Assembly: GCF_027580225.2 (NCBI RefSeq) | Contig: NC_073356.2 | Location: forward strand, 8,029,001-8,093,000 | Reading direction: 5' to 3' | Length of the DNA stretch: 64,000 bases | Source: Misgurnus anguillicaudatus | Taxonomy: Eukaryota > Chordata > Actinopteri > Cypriniformes > Cobitidae | Shown: positions 1 through 10,046 of the stretch, one piece after another | Layout: each line of letters begins with the position of its first letter | Position numbering within the stretch: the stretch's first letter is position 1 | Program-made: the position numbers and the translations under genes | The notes under the pieces: generated by a model | The model's input: only the letters and a program-made list of their open reading frames with translations | Database searches by the model: none | What the model was told of the DNA's origin: nothing

Positions 1-85
1 TCAGATTCTGAAAGACTGGTTACTTTTTACTGTTAAACTTGGCTCAAATTTTATTATCAGAATTGTATGCGCACTGTATGCGCAC

Positions 86-704
86 TAGAGGTCTTCTCGG
101 GTCCAAAGAAATGTACCCGACCCGAAATGAACCGAATCACTTCATACCCGACGTGCATAAATAAAAAAAAATTAAAGAAAGACCCGACCCGAGACAAACC
201 CGAGAAAATTAGACCATAGTCCGACCCGAACTAGTGAAATTTTTTTTTACCAAACTGGAACCGAATTTAAACGCATTCTGCAAACCCACGCGCAGCAGTC
301 AGACAGAAAGAAACTCCGGTGGCCTTGCAACCAATTTGGCGAGCTGCTCCATTCGTTTTACTTTGTTATCTGACGACGACACCAACGTAACCGCTAAAAT
401 GTACATTTATAATTGACTGACATGTTTGTCTCAACGAAAATGAACCTTCCGACAACCACACAATGTTGCAAGCGCTCTTGGCAAACAGATGAGAGGTTTG
501 AAAAGGACATTGACGCACACAGGTGAGAGAGTTCTGGTCTTCTCGGGTCCGTTCAGGAAAAACACATTCATTTTTAAATTACCCGAGACCCGATGCCGCT
601 ATTATTGTACCCGACCCGTGTCCGAGGCACATGTGAAACTTTTAGACCCGAGACCCGATCGGACCTCGGGTTTTCGGATCTAAGTGGACCCGTGAAGACC
701 TCTA
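86..704. mobile_element. Non-autonomous hAT MITE with 8-bp target duplication
   Basis: The ends form a 19-bp terminal inverted repeat, TAGAGGTCTTCTCGGGTCC on the left and its complement with one mismatch on the right. The element is flanked by a perfect 8-bp direct repeat ATGCGCAC (78-85 and 705-712), the target duplication size of the hAT superfamily. The interior is rich in short GACCCGA/CCCGAGA motifs in both orientations, and the TIR core recurs internally near 537-552. No transposase reading frame is visible. The left flank carries a second direct copy of GTATGCGCAC just upstream, so the target itself was a short duplication. Confidence 0.9.
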
Positions 705-848
705 ATGCGCACCACCGGGGTGAGTAATCATCATAAACCATGCAAGTAGGTCGCACATGTGTATACAGGAAAATATAGTATGTAGCCCAGGAGATGCATT
801 GCATTTTGTCGGAATGCGTATACGTCAAATGTATAACTATAAACTATA

Positions 849-990
849 CTTTGCAAGGCTGTGCATTCGACCATGCACGTAAGTTCCAGTACACGTAAAA
901 AACAAACTATATTCTGGCTATATTTAAGTTATAAGAAAACTTAAAACCTGCTTTGCAAGGCTTTGTGTTCAACTGTGCACGTATGTTCGC
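849..990. repeat. 102-bp tandem duplication, second copy interrupted by the TTAA element
   Basis: A unit starting CTTTGCAAGGCTKTG at 849 recurs at 951, with a period of 102 bp. The second unit stops at 990 and resumes at about 1896, on the far side of the TTAA element, with the same ACACGTAAAAAACAA stretch that copy 1 has at 890-905. Copy 1 therefore acts as an empty-site reference for the insertion. Confidence 0.75.
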
Positions 991-994
991 TTAA

Positions 995-1895
995 AGGCAG
1001 GGTAGGCGGGAATTATCTAAAAAACTTTTTTGCAAGTTTGTCTAAACTGTCTTTATATACAAATGCATAATTAAGATGTAGGTGCTCTGAGAAAGAGAGT
1101 ATAAAACTCGAGTGTCTGTAGACCTCTCACGACTGTGTTAAACACAGTTAATTATTTCCATCCGGGACGAAACAAATGATTAGCTTGCTCTCGCGACCAT
1201 GGCTCCACCCGTTGCTATGGGATCTGCCCAGACATGCGCACACCCGATTGATTTGAACGTGCACAAGGCAATAGGAAGAGCAATAGTACAGCAGAGAAAT
1301 AGCATTCACAACTCACAGAAACTGCATTCACATCTTACAGTACCTGCATATCCAGTCAGGGAAGGCAAAAAAGGAATAAACGAAGCAATCAAACGAGAGT
1401 AAATATCACGTGGCTTTTCCTCGAGTCGATGATGCAGTAGCGGTATTGTCTGCGGAGTGTAGTCCTCGTCAGAGTCAACAATGCTTTCATCACAGAAACT
1501 CTTCCATGCAAAACACTGGCTGAGTGAGTACTAAAAGCCATCCGTTTATAAAAGCCATCTGTTTATATTCCTAGTGATAAAGTTAGGTTTATTATTACAT
1601 GTGATTGTGACTTGATGTTATTACATGCACCGCGCTCCTTCCTCTCCGCTTGTCTTAGGTAATTCGCGCGTTCATGTGTTTTGGGGGCGTGGCTTAAGAA
1701 GAAACCAAGAAGGGAGGGGGTGGAGTGAATGGAAAAGTTAGCTGTGTTTAAAACAGTGCTGAGAGGTCTACAGACACTCGATTTTTATACTCTCTTTTTC
1801 AGAGTACTTACATTTTACTTATGTATTGATATATAAAGTCAGTTTAAACAAATTTGTAAAAAAGTTTTTTTAGATCATTCCTGCCTATCCTGCCT
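995..1895. mobile_element. TTAA-target DNA transposon with ~150-bp inverted repeats
   Basis: Long inverted arms (about 995-1149 and 1738-1895) begin AGGCAGGGTAGGCGGGAAT on the left and its near-complement on the right. TTAA flanks both ends (991-994 and 1896-1899), the target duplication of the piggyBac and Kolobok superfamilies. An interior 67-codon ORF (1199-1402) resembles nothing I know and is probably incidental. The element interrupts the second copy of a 102-bp tandem duplication, which gives an independent check on the boundaries. Superfamily assignment between piggyBac and Kolobok is open. Confidence 0.85.
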
Positions 1896-1899
1896 TTAA

Positions 1900-2770
1900 A
1901 CACGTAAAAAAACAAGCTGAACTCCAACCTTATGATGTTATTGCATATAACACTATAAAAGCATGAATGTAATGGTAAACCAGAATGTAAACCTATAGAG
2001 TATTGTTTCTGCAGTTGATATTGTTAGCGTACTTATTTTGCAATATTACAATGTATTCTATGTTTCATAAGCTTCTTCTTATACATGTTACATTGCTGTA
2101 AAGGTGCTTTGCTACAATGCAAAATTGTGAAAAGCGCTACAGAAAAATTGAATTTATCAGGGTTATAGACAGGTAGTAGATGTCTTAAGTACCATCTCAT
2201 GTAAAATGTAAGGTTATGAAGGATTCATATTCTAATACGGTAAAGATGAAATTAGCCAATAATTAATCATTTTATCACTTGTAAGGACCTGTTGAAACAT
2301 CCAATTTTTGCTTTCTATCATTTCAGAGATAGAAATAATTTGGTATAGGAGAGGACACCTATGAATGTTAAATTCTTCTTGCCCTTTATGAATAATGGTC
2401 TTTCAGTAATAGGGCACGTTAATGGGGTCACTCTCAGTATGCTGTCTCTCTATGAGCTCAAATGATTTTCCTTTTTATCTTCTGCTGAGCAGAGAGTGTG
2501 TAATGCTGTACATGAAGTTAAGGTGACCTGATAAATCACTGGAAGTTTTAGGGGCAGATGTGAGTACATCAAGAAGTGTTTTACACACTTTTTAACACCT
2601 GAAGTCACTACGAGTCCTACATTCATGAAAATTTTACGCTCATTAGCACCTCATGTAAATCAGGGTCACAGTTGGAGAAGCTCTTGTATACTCCTGCGTT
2701 CAGTGAAACAGCTCTCAGACACACCTGGCAGGCTAAGCAATTTCAGTTGTTCTGCTAACTTCAGCCAAAT
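1900..2770. other. AT-rich interval without a recognisable gene
   Basis: No coding region seen. The stretch at 2095-2155 (GTAAAGGTGCTTTGCTACAAT, then GTGAAAAGCGCTACAGAAAA) resembles the 3' tail of a dispersed repeat that is common in fish 3' UTRs and introns. The rest shows no structure that I can support. Confidence 0.5.
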
Positions 2771-3110
2771 TTAGCCATAGATTTGTGTGTGTGTGTATGT
2801 GTGTGTGTGTGTGTGTGTGTGCCTGGTAATTATCACGTTGTGGGGAAAGGAATACCAGTGTTTTTGTGATCTTATGGGGACATTTTGATATCCCCATGAG
2901 GAAACAAGCTTATAAATCAAACAAAATGATGTTTCTTGAAAATGTGAAGTAGGAGAAGAGTTTCTGTGATGGTTGGGGTTAGGGAATGGGGTAGGTTGGG
3001 GGAATAAAATATACGGTTTGTATGGTATAAAATGCATTACGTCTATGGAATGTCCCCACAAAACATGGAAACCAGAATGTGTGTGTGTGTGTGTGCGTGT
3101 GTGTGTGTGG
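2771..3110. repeat. Dispersed repeat flanked on both sides by TG microsatellites
   Basis: A unit of about 265 bp, starting CCTGGTAATTATCACGTTG (2821) and ending CATGGAAACCAGAATG (about 3078), lies between two (TG)n tracts. A clearly homologous copy lies inverted at 44616-44960, also bounded by CA/TG tracts. Shared landmarks are the GTGGGGACATT and TCCCCATGAGGAAACAAGC blocks. This is a mobile or microsatellite-propagated repeat; the minus-strand ORF across it is not a gene. Confidence 0.8.
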
Positions 3111-3391
3111 TCTGCAGTGAAACACAGACCAGGAGTCAGAGCATAGATCTAGCCAAATATATCTATTAAAGAATTTGCTGAATCAGCGTCAACCTTTAAT
3201 TTTTTTAAATCTTTATGCTGCAATTTTCTGCAACAGCACTCATCACATGAAAGGGAAATTCTTCTCAACCACCACCACCAATGTGCATCATTGACCTGGA
3301 TGATGTGACGGCAGCCATATTGCACCAGAATGCCCACCACACACTAGATTATTAATGGAGAGAAGACATAGTAATATAGGACCTCAGTTTA

Positions 3392-3610
3392 ACGTCTCAC
3401 CTGAAGGATGGTACTTTTTGACAGTATAGTGTCCCCATCACTATACTGGGGTGTTAGGACCCACACAGACCACAGGGTGAGCACCCCCTGCAGGTCTCAC
3501 TAACACCTCTACGAACAACAACCTGCTAGTTTTCTCAGGAGGTCTCCCATTCAAGTACTGACCAGGCTCAAACCTGCTTAGCTTAAGTGGGCAATCAGTC
3601 TTGGGCTACA
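3392..3610 (-). repeat. 5S rRNA-related dispersed repeat (SINE-like)
   Basis: Read on the minus strand, 3541-3584 matches the 3' half of vertebrate 5S rRNA, including AAGCTAAGCAGG and AGTACTTGAATGGGAGACC (internal promoter region and loop E area). The rest of the repeat (AACGTCTCACCTGAAGG ... ACTATACTGGGGTGTTAGGACC) is a segment dispersed in fish genomes. It lacks the 5' part of 5S RNA, so it is not a functional 5S gene. It abuts the 5' truncation point of the LINE that follows. SINE3-type affiliation is a guess from the 5S similarity. Confidence 0.65.
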
Positions 3611-4108
3611 GAGTTTCACAAACTGACGCGCAGACATGCTATTAGATTGTCCCCACCTGGTGGGAGTTCAGTTGAAGAGTGTAGTACAGCAATGCGCGAA
3701 ATTGTTGGGTTTGAGAGTATTAAATCGGCCGCAAGAATGAATAGCGCCATTGGGATTTTCTTGGATAATGTGGATAAAGCTAATCAGCTGCTTGACAGTG
3801 AAGTAGTGATTCAAGGTACTTATAAAGCTGTTTGGTCTCTAGTGAGTCTGGCAAAACAGAGAATGATTTCCAATGTACCAGCTTTTCTGAAAAACTACAT
3901 GTTAGAGAATGAGCTGGGAAGACACGGAAAACTAATATTTCCAATAAAATTATCCTCATCAGTTCCAAATCTCCACATCTTAAACATGCAATGTCTTTTC
4001 AAAGACAAGTGCTTATGATCCCTAAAAAAGTAACGAGGAATTGAACTTAGATTTTGATTACACTGTGTATGTAACTTAAAAAACAATTAAATGTTTTGGG
4101 TGCGGAAC
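3611..4108 (+). pseudogene. LINE ORF1 (gag-like RNA-binding protein), 5' part, to zinc knuckle
   Basis: The reading frame (open from 3587 to 4018) contains the Tx1 ORF1 hallmarks ESIKSAARMNSAIGIFLDNV and SNVPAFLKNY...ELGRHGKLI, followed after frame damage by MIPKKVTRN. It runs into the first two cysteines of a CCHC zinc knuckle, near 4090-4103 (codons for CFGC). ORF1 proteins of this branch bind the LINE RNA. The N-terminus is missing because the element is truncated where it meets the 5S-like repeat. Stops occur between 4018 and 4090. The hAT insertion then splits the zinc knuckle itself. Confidence 0.8.
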
Positions 4109-5370
4109 CAGGGACATGCACAGACATTTTGAGGGGCAGGGGCTCAAGTGAAATAAAGGGCACTTCTAATAATTATGTATTTTTTTCTTTTTTTAAACAA
4201 AAAAGTATATATATAAACGCAACTCTGACTTCTTTTTTTAAAAAATAATTAAAATAAATAATTAATTTAATCTTTCTCAAACTTACGCAATTGTTTCATT
4301 TTCAAAAGATGTCTACAAAATAGTCTAAATTTTCTAATATTTCTAAATTTCAGGGGGACAGACTCTTGATCTAAGTGGAGATGTACGCCCCAACATTAAA
4401 TTACACATTAATTTACAAATTTGTTAAAATGCTAAAAACAAAGCTGAAGTTCTATTAGTTAACAATTAGTTGTTACTCAAAATTTGTGTTTTCGTCTGAT
4501 AAGGGCTCAAAATATGAGGTCTGTTTACTAATGTGAGCTTCTGGCATGAGCATCAAATTCTGACTGGGCAAGTAAAATACTGAACCATCAGATTTCTTCC
4601 CATCTACTCCAGCACTCCAGTATAACACATTATAGGCTACTTATTCAACAGCCATTACAAAAAACGCAAACTAAAAAAGCTTACTACTTTAGTTAGCAAT
4701 TATGTTATTGTTTGTGCTTTATTATTTTATGAGCAGTCTGTTTAAACTACATACACTATACGGTTACAAGTTTGCAACTCTTCAGGTTAATATGGCATTG
4801 CCATTGAAACCAATGTCCCTGAATCGTCATGTGTAGCAACGTGTCCGATATTTTATGCATAAACTGTTAATATAAGAATGCTTTCTTCCTCACACACTTA
4901 CCGGTAGCCTGCCTGCATAATCATGCACAGGGGTGTCGGACTGGGGGTAAAACCAGTACTGATTACCAGGGCCCCAAAGGAAGAGAGGGCCCTTGAAAAG
5001 GCTGACTATATTATGGGGGTGGGGCATGGGGGCCCATCAAGACTGCCTATGCATAGGGCCTGAGATCTTGTGCAACGCCCCTGATCATGCACATCGCGCA
5101 GGACTCATTTGTTAACCGTTTGTGTACCACAAATAGCGCTATTTTTCTTTTAATAAGAGTTTAAACCTCATTTAAATGATTCCTGAATGAATTCATGTTA
5201 AATTAAATAAGTAATAGATAAAAAACATACAGACATCAGTTGTTATATGAATAAAGATTATATTATTTTTTTAAATTAAAAAGCACCCCAGAAAAAATGG
5301 CACTTTCTCTCCAGGAATAAAAAGGGCAGGTGCTCAAGCCCCCTTTGATGTCTATGTGTGCACGTGCCTG
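4109..5370. mobile_element. hAT element inserted in the LINE ORF1 zinc knuckle
   Basis: A perfect 8-bp duplication TGCGGAAC (4101-4108 and 5371-5378) flanks ends starting CAGGGACATGCACAGACAT (left) and CAGGCACGTGCACACATAGA (right, complement). Subterminal blocks also correspond: GAGGGGCAGGGGCTCAAG on the left and GGGGGCTTGAGCACCTGCC on the complemented right. The 1262-bp element has no transposase ORF. Joining the flanks at the duplication continues the LINE zinc knuckle (H and last C encoded at about 5385-5400), so insertion was precise. It contains a second MITE at 4928-5083. Confidence 0.92.
4928..5083. mobile_element. 156-bp hAT MITE nested inside the 4109-5370 element
   Basis: Flanked by the perfect 8-bp duplication ATCATGCA (4920-4927 and 5084-5091). 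Ends are CAGGGGTGT and, complemented, CAGGGGCGTTGC. The interior is GC-rich with runs of GGGGCCC-like sequence and has no coding capacity. It is the third level of nesting here (LINE, hAT, MITE). Confidence 0.92.
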
Positions 5371-5378
5371 TGCGGAAC

Positions 5379-6000
5379 TGTAGGTCACCTGATTCGTCCG
5401 TGTCTGGAGGGAGTAAACAATAGCCAGTTAGCCGCTATGTAGAGGAACAGGCGACTGTCAGTGCTAACAGCAGTGATGTTTTTACCAAAGGATCCATAAG
5501 GAAATATACAGAACACAGTGAGAACGAAATGCTGGAAAACACAGCGAGTAAACAAAGGAAACAGAAAGCAAGCAGCTATTTAAATGCAGGTTTAAATGTG
5601 TGTGAAACCGTGTCCAGAGTGGCGGAATCTGTGTTGTGTAATGATATTGATGCTATGATTGACAGGGAATTTGGCAAAATGTCAAATAAGAGAAGAAATC
5701 TTGAATGCAAAGCAAATTTGCAAGAAGTAACAGAGCTGTCAAAGCTAAATCCAACGTGTGCTTCCTCTCAGTCAGAGAATGGTTTGATGAAAACACAAGA
5801 AAGTGAAAGTGATGGAAGTAGTGACGCACAGGTAGATGTGGATTGTGTTTAATCTTTCTCTAAGATTGATCCTTTTTACAAAGCACAAAAGGCCTGTTAA
5901 AGTTGATGATTTTTCTCTGATTTAAAGTTGTTCCTTGATTCTATCAGGCTGCTCATGAAAAACCCTGAGAAAAGTGATTAATTCACTTTCACTGACCAAA
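5379..6000 (+). pseudogene. LINE ORF1, 3' part
   Basis: Continues ORF1 after the hAT insertion. The first codons supply the rest of the CCHC knuckle (GHLIRPC), then a charged, poorly conserved tail. Its longest open piece is 5529-5852 (107 codons from a Met), rich in Lys, Glu and Ser. Downstream, 5853-6000 in shifted frames still reads like the end of Tx1 ORF1 (FLDSIRLLMKNPEKS, then a TDQ motif). Several stops and frame changes show decay. The 107-codon ORF is a remnant, not a small independent gene. Confidence 0.65.
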
Positions 6001-6347
6001 AAATTCAAGTTTTATTTAAATGCAGCTCTATTTAGAATTGGTGTAACTTTAAACTGGGCTCTTTAAACATAAGAAACACATAAAACACATGATAATAAAG
6101 CTCCTTGGAGAAAAGAATGGGATGAGGAAACTTTTCTCAGTCACAAGAGCATCTTGTTTTCTAGAGACTTCAGACCCATCTCTTTTGACACTGAAGAAAT
6201 AGTTGAAGGTCGTTTGTTAAAAATACAGAGTTTGAAAATGTTAAAATAAATGTTATCAATGTCTATACTCCATCTTTAGGCATAGAAAGAGTTTTTTTAA
6301 CACTCTTAACACTGCTAATTAACAATTCGTCGCTGTCCGATGAAAAC

Positions 6348-7056
6348 CACGTATGTCCATTTTGCCGATTTTGAGATTTGATGTCCAGGTTCATTTCTGT
6401 ATACAGTATGCTTCACATATCTAAATGGCCAATGAAAAGTTGTGAAATCATGTCATCTGATTTTCACGTATATCCATTTGGTATCAAAGCTGTCTCGCCG
6501 GTCTTGTGAAGTTTCATTGCTCAGCACTGGATAGTCAAATAAACATAGCCTGGTGACACAATGACTTTCCTTCATTGAGGTAAACGTTTCCCCCCTGACG
6601 CCAGACGTACGTCTAGGAGTGACAAAATTACGGTAGGACTGTGCAAACAAAGTATCTGTCTAGCATTACCATGTCAGTGTATTGATTCATTGTCCCTTCA
6701 TAGTTTGCAAGAGACATTTAATAAATGTATAATTAATATTAAATCAACTAAGCGTATTTAATAAATTAAGACGTAGGCTATTTAATAAACTGAGCGTATT
6801 CATCTGTCAATATAAAATGTGACTTGGCCATTCTAATTAATGATCGGAAGAATGCGTATCGAGCACCGTTACTGTAAAATATGCACGTATGTCCATTTAA
6901 ACTCAATTTTGGTCAAATGTGGATTATATCATTACACTGGCAAGAATATGGTTACATGTAAAGATGCTGTACCAAGTATAACAATGCTTCATTCAACTGC
7001 TTTTGAAATACTGTGTTTTTTCACTTCCTGAAAAGTAACCGTTTTGGACATACGTG
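6348..7056. mobile_element. DNA transposon with CACGTATGTCC ends, inserted in LINE ORF2
   Basis: The ends are CACGTATGTCCATTTTG at 6348 and its complement GGACATACGTG at 7046-7056. Near-copies of the same motif occur inside, at about 6466 (CACGTATATCCATTT) and 6884 (CACGTATGTCCATTT). LINE endonuclease sequence reads through from the left flank (ERVFL...SLSDE, near 6287-6345) to the right flank (SSFFLGDDFN, near 7070). I could not identify the target duplication, so the exact ends and superfamily are uncertain. Confidence 0.65.
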
Positions 7057-7822
7057 AATTGTAGGAATGATAGTTCTTTTTTTCTGGGTGATGATTTTAA
7101 CTGCATGATCAATATATCCTTAGATAGAAATCATCCAGAACCTTATGGAACTAGTAAGAGGGTTTTTACTAGTTTAATTGAGATGCATGATCTAAGTGAT
7201 GTTTGAAGAGTTTTTTATCATACTCAGCGTCAATATACTTGGACTCATATTAAAGAAAATGTTTTATCTATGGCTAGGCTTGATAGATTCTATTGTTTCA
7301 AGCATCAAATTAATACACTTTGTTCAATACATTCAGTTGGAATTTCTAATCATTTTCTTGTACAGGTTTCCATTTTTATCAAAGATGTAAAATGTAAGAG
7401 TGCCTATTGGCATTTTAATGTGACATTGCTTTCTGATAATGATTTTAAAGAGGCCTTCAGATTTTTGGGAGTAATTATACAAAGACAAAATCTGAGAATA
7501 CTTTCTTTACAACAATGGTCGGACATAGGAAAACCCAGATTGTACAGCTGTGTTTACAATATTCTCTCAATGTCACAAAGGACATGGCTAAATCTATGGA
7601 TGTTCTGGAGAATGAAATAGTAAAGCTGCAAGAACTAGCAGACTTTACAGGAAATTAAGAACATATTTAAGTTCTCAAAAAAGAAAAGATCTGCTCTGTC
7701 AAATCTGTTGGGTTTTTCTGCTCAAGGTGCCCTAGTGCGTTCTCACTTTCAAAATGTGACTAAAATGGATGCACCCTCCCATTTCTTTTTTGGCTTAGAA
7801 TGCAAAATCTGACAAAAAACAC
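7057..7822 (+). pseudogene. LINE ORF2 endonuclease (APE-like) domain, C-terminal part
   Basis: Recognisable Tx1 ORF2 endonuclease and linker motifs: FFLGDDFNC with RNHPEPYG (about 7075-7135), QYTWTHIKENVLSMARLDRF (about 7230-7290), and KSAYWHFNVTLLSDNDFKEA (about 7395-7455), then MDAPSHFFFGLE near 7766. The upstream part of the same domain is at 6210-6347 (INVYTPSLGIERV). APE-type endonuclease nicks target DNA to prime reverse transcription. At least two frameshifts and several stops are present. The sequence stops at the old hAT insertion, after which about 130 codons of ORF2 are missing. Confidence 0.8.
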
Positions 7823-9585
7823 TATGGAAGTGGGGGTGCTGTGGGTGCTGCAGCACCACCTGTTGGCGAGAGGGAGATTTTTTTTAAGTAAACATTTTTG
7901 CACAATTTATAGATGGGTTGCTCGGCGACGTCATTAACTGGCGTCATTAACTAGCTGTGTCTGTACTGTAAGTCAAAATGCAAAGGAGTTGTTGCGTGGA
8001 TAATAGTACCAACAGTGCCAGTGCTGGGTGCCTGATGTTAACATACCAGTAGATGCGACGTATACGTTACATTATAATTCATACATGTATCACAGTAGCA
8101 CTGCAAAAATAAAGACAGAAAAACAGATCCAACTAAAATCAAGTTTTATTTATATACAAACAATAATTAACGCTTCAATAATTAAGGTTGTTGCAGTAGC
8201 GGACCAGCTCACCAATCGGGCTTTCTGCCTCCTGGATGCGCGCGCACCCTGTAATGTTTGTAAACCGGCAACCCGTCTATATATAACTTATAAATATTTT
8301 AGGAAATTATTTTTGACACACGTAGGTTATTAACGTGTATTTTGGATTTTAAATTCATTACTGTCTGTGCTTACCCATCTCCGTGGCCTCATCCGAGCGT
8401 ACTTTCTCCGCCTTGCATCTTTTGAAGACATGGGTACGCACTCGCAGCACCAGGACCCAGAAAAGACTTACACCCTTTTGGCTGATGCATGCCCACACAG
8501 AAATTCTGAACTCCCTGGGCATTCATCCCCTCATGAGAGACTTTGGACTCTATTATACAACCGGCACAATGCGCGATGCGAGTGTCTTTTGCTAGAGTAA
8601 AGAGCGCGTTGATAATATGCGCATACAGTACAACAGGATGACAACGTGGGTTTGCTTATCACATATATTCATGGATGCGAAGCAGCACAAACACGCCTTT
8701 TTAATATGAGAAATTAAAGGATTAAAATGTAAAAGATTATTATTGAGTCTCTTGGACATAAATTATGACCGATTATGAGACGTTGGAAGGCGTAAAGAGC
8801 TGCTTTATCTGTAGCTAAGTAAATAAATGCTTTGCTTTTAAACAAATACATCTATTATTAAATGTTTTTTAAATGCTTCCCAATGAATTTATTGTACATA
8901 ATGACTCTGTCTGTGGATACGGTGAGAACGTTTGTAAATTCTTTATTTGTTACAAACAAGAGATAAAGAATTTTTAGAGTACAAACCTTATATAAAGCCT
9001 ATAATATATTCTAAAATGTAATTATACACCATGTATTTCTTTATAAAACCCATTATTATTTTTGTTCAATGTATGAATTATTTATAAGTTAAAAAATCCT
9101 GCAATACTATTTAGTAAAAAAAGGTCTATATAAAAATATACTAGGTATGTAACTGTGAGAATATTTACCACTGTTAATCAACGTGTGATCCTAACTTAAA
9201 AACGAAAGTAAAATATGTTCATCTGGACATTGAAAATTGTGAAGTTTATTTAATATTATATGGTGTTATAATATTATATTTTTTAAGTAAATATATGTAT
9301 GTAATGTATATCTGAAGTTGTAACGAAAGTAATTTCCCCTGGAATTGTTATAATTATTCTGCTTCTGATTAATAGCGCAAACTGTATATTCATCTGAGAA
9401 CTGATGATGATTGTGTGTTTCATACCCTGGCTGTGTGCACTAAAGTGTATATGACAATAAAGTAGTGTGAAACTCAATGCATTTATTTTTAAAATGTATT
9501 TTAAAGGGGCCTATAGGCTCATAGGTTTTTTTGTTAAAAAAAAATCACAGCACCCCCTGTTCAAAATGACTTCCAGCGGCCTCTA
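7823..9585 (+). mobile_element. Old hAT-superfamily element with transposase remnant
   Basis: This block separates two parts of LINE ORF2. Its ends share an imperfect inverted pattern, GGAAGTGGGGGTGCTGTG on the left and, complemented, GGAAGT...GGGGGTGCTGTG on the right. The interior carries a plus-strand hAT dimerisation-domain remnant (8383-8595) and a possible poly(A) signal AATAAAG near 9455. No clean 8-bp duplication was found, so both boundaries are approximate and adjoining LINE sequence was probably lost. Confidence 0.6.
8383..8595 (+). pseudogene. hAT transposase C-terminal dimerisation domain (hATC) remnant
   Basis: The frame reads ASSERTFSALHLLKTWVRTR then RLTPFWLMHAHTEIL and IHPLMRDF. 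The hAT C-terminal domain consensus has the same order: a Glu-Arg-x-Phe-Ser core, a LKTWLR block, then a hydrophobic helix ending in a HAH/HIH-like motif. hAT transposases dimerise through this region. Only the C-terminal 60-70 residues are recognisable; the RNase H-like catalytic part is not found upstream. The open frame starts at a GTG, so it is a relic exon and not a translated gene. Confidence 0.7.
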
Positions 9586-10046
9586 GACTCTCTGCGGTCC
9601 AGCTTTCTTGCCTGTGATTGGCAAGGACCTGTTGCTTGTTCTCAGGGACAGTTTCAACAAAGGACACTTACTGCTCAATTGCAGGAGAGGAATTCTTGCA
9701 CTTCTCCCTAAAAAGGAGACCTACAAGATATTAAGAACTGGCGACCCGTGTCTCTGCTCTGCACTGATTACTTTTGTCGAAGGTGTTGGCCATGAGATCA
9801 AAGACATTTTTCATGTGTATCATACCTACTGCATACTAAACATAACATATTGATATCTGATAACATTTTTTAAATCCAAGATGTTTTGGACCTCTCCAGT
9901 TCATTAGGTTACGAGATTGGACTTATTTTAATAGTCCAAGAAAAGGTTTTCGATAGAGTCGAACTCCAATACCTGTGGCAAACACTCAAAGCTTTTGGTT
10001 TCGACTCTAATCTTATAGCCATGATCAAAGTTTTGTATTGTGACAT
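9586..10046 (+). pseudogene. LINE ORF2 reverse transcriptase, N-terminal half
   Basis: Tx1-type RT motifs occur in order: FLPVIGKDLLLVLRDSFNKG, LNCRRGILALLPKKE (about 9608-9715), then in shifted frames DLSSSLGYEIGL, QEKVFDRVELQYLWQTLKAF and IKVLYCDIE (about 9886-10046). Motif A, normally with a catalytic Asp followed by KAFDRV, is altered here (DQEKVFDRV-like with QEK), and frameshifts lie near 9740-9870. The catalytic YADD-containing half is not found after the next insertion. It is an inactive remnant. Confidence 0.8.

Noticed and set aside
1199..1402. 67-codon ORF as a gene
   Set aside because: It lies between the inverted arms of a TTAA foldback element and resembles no known protein; no splice or poly(A) context.
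3541..3584. Functional 5S rRNA gene
   Set aside because: Only the 3' half of 5S RNA is represented, with substitutions; no 5' half or T-run terminator in place.
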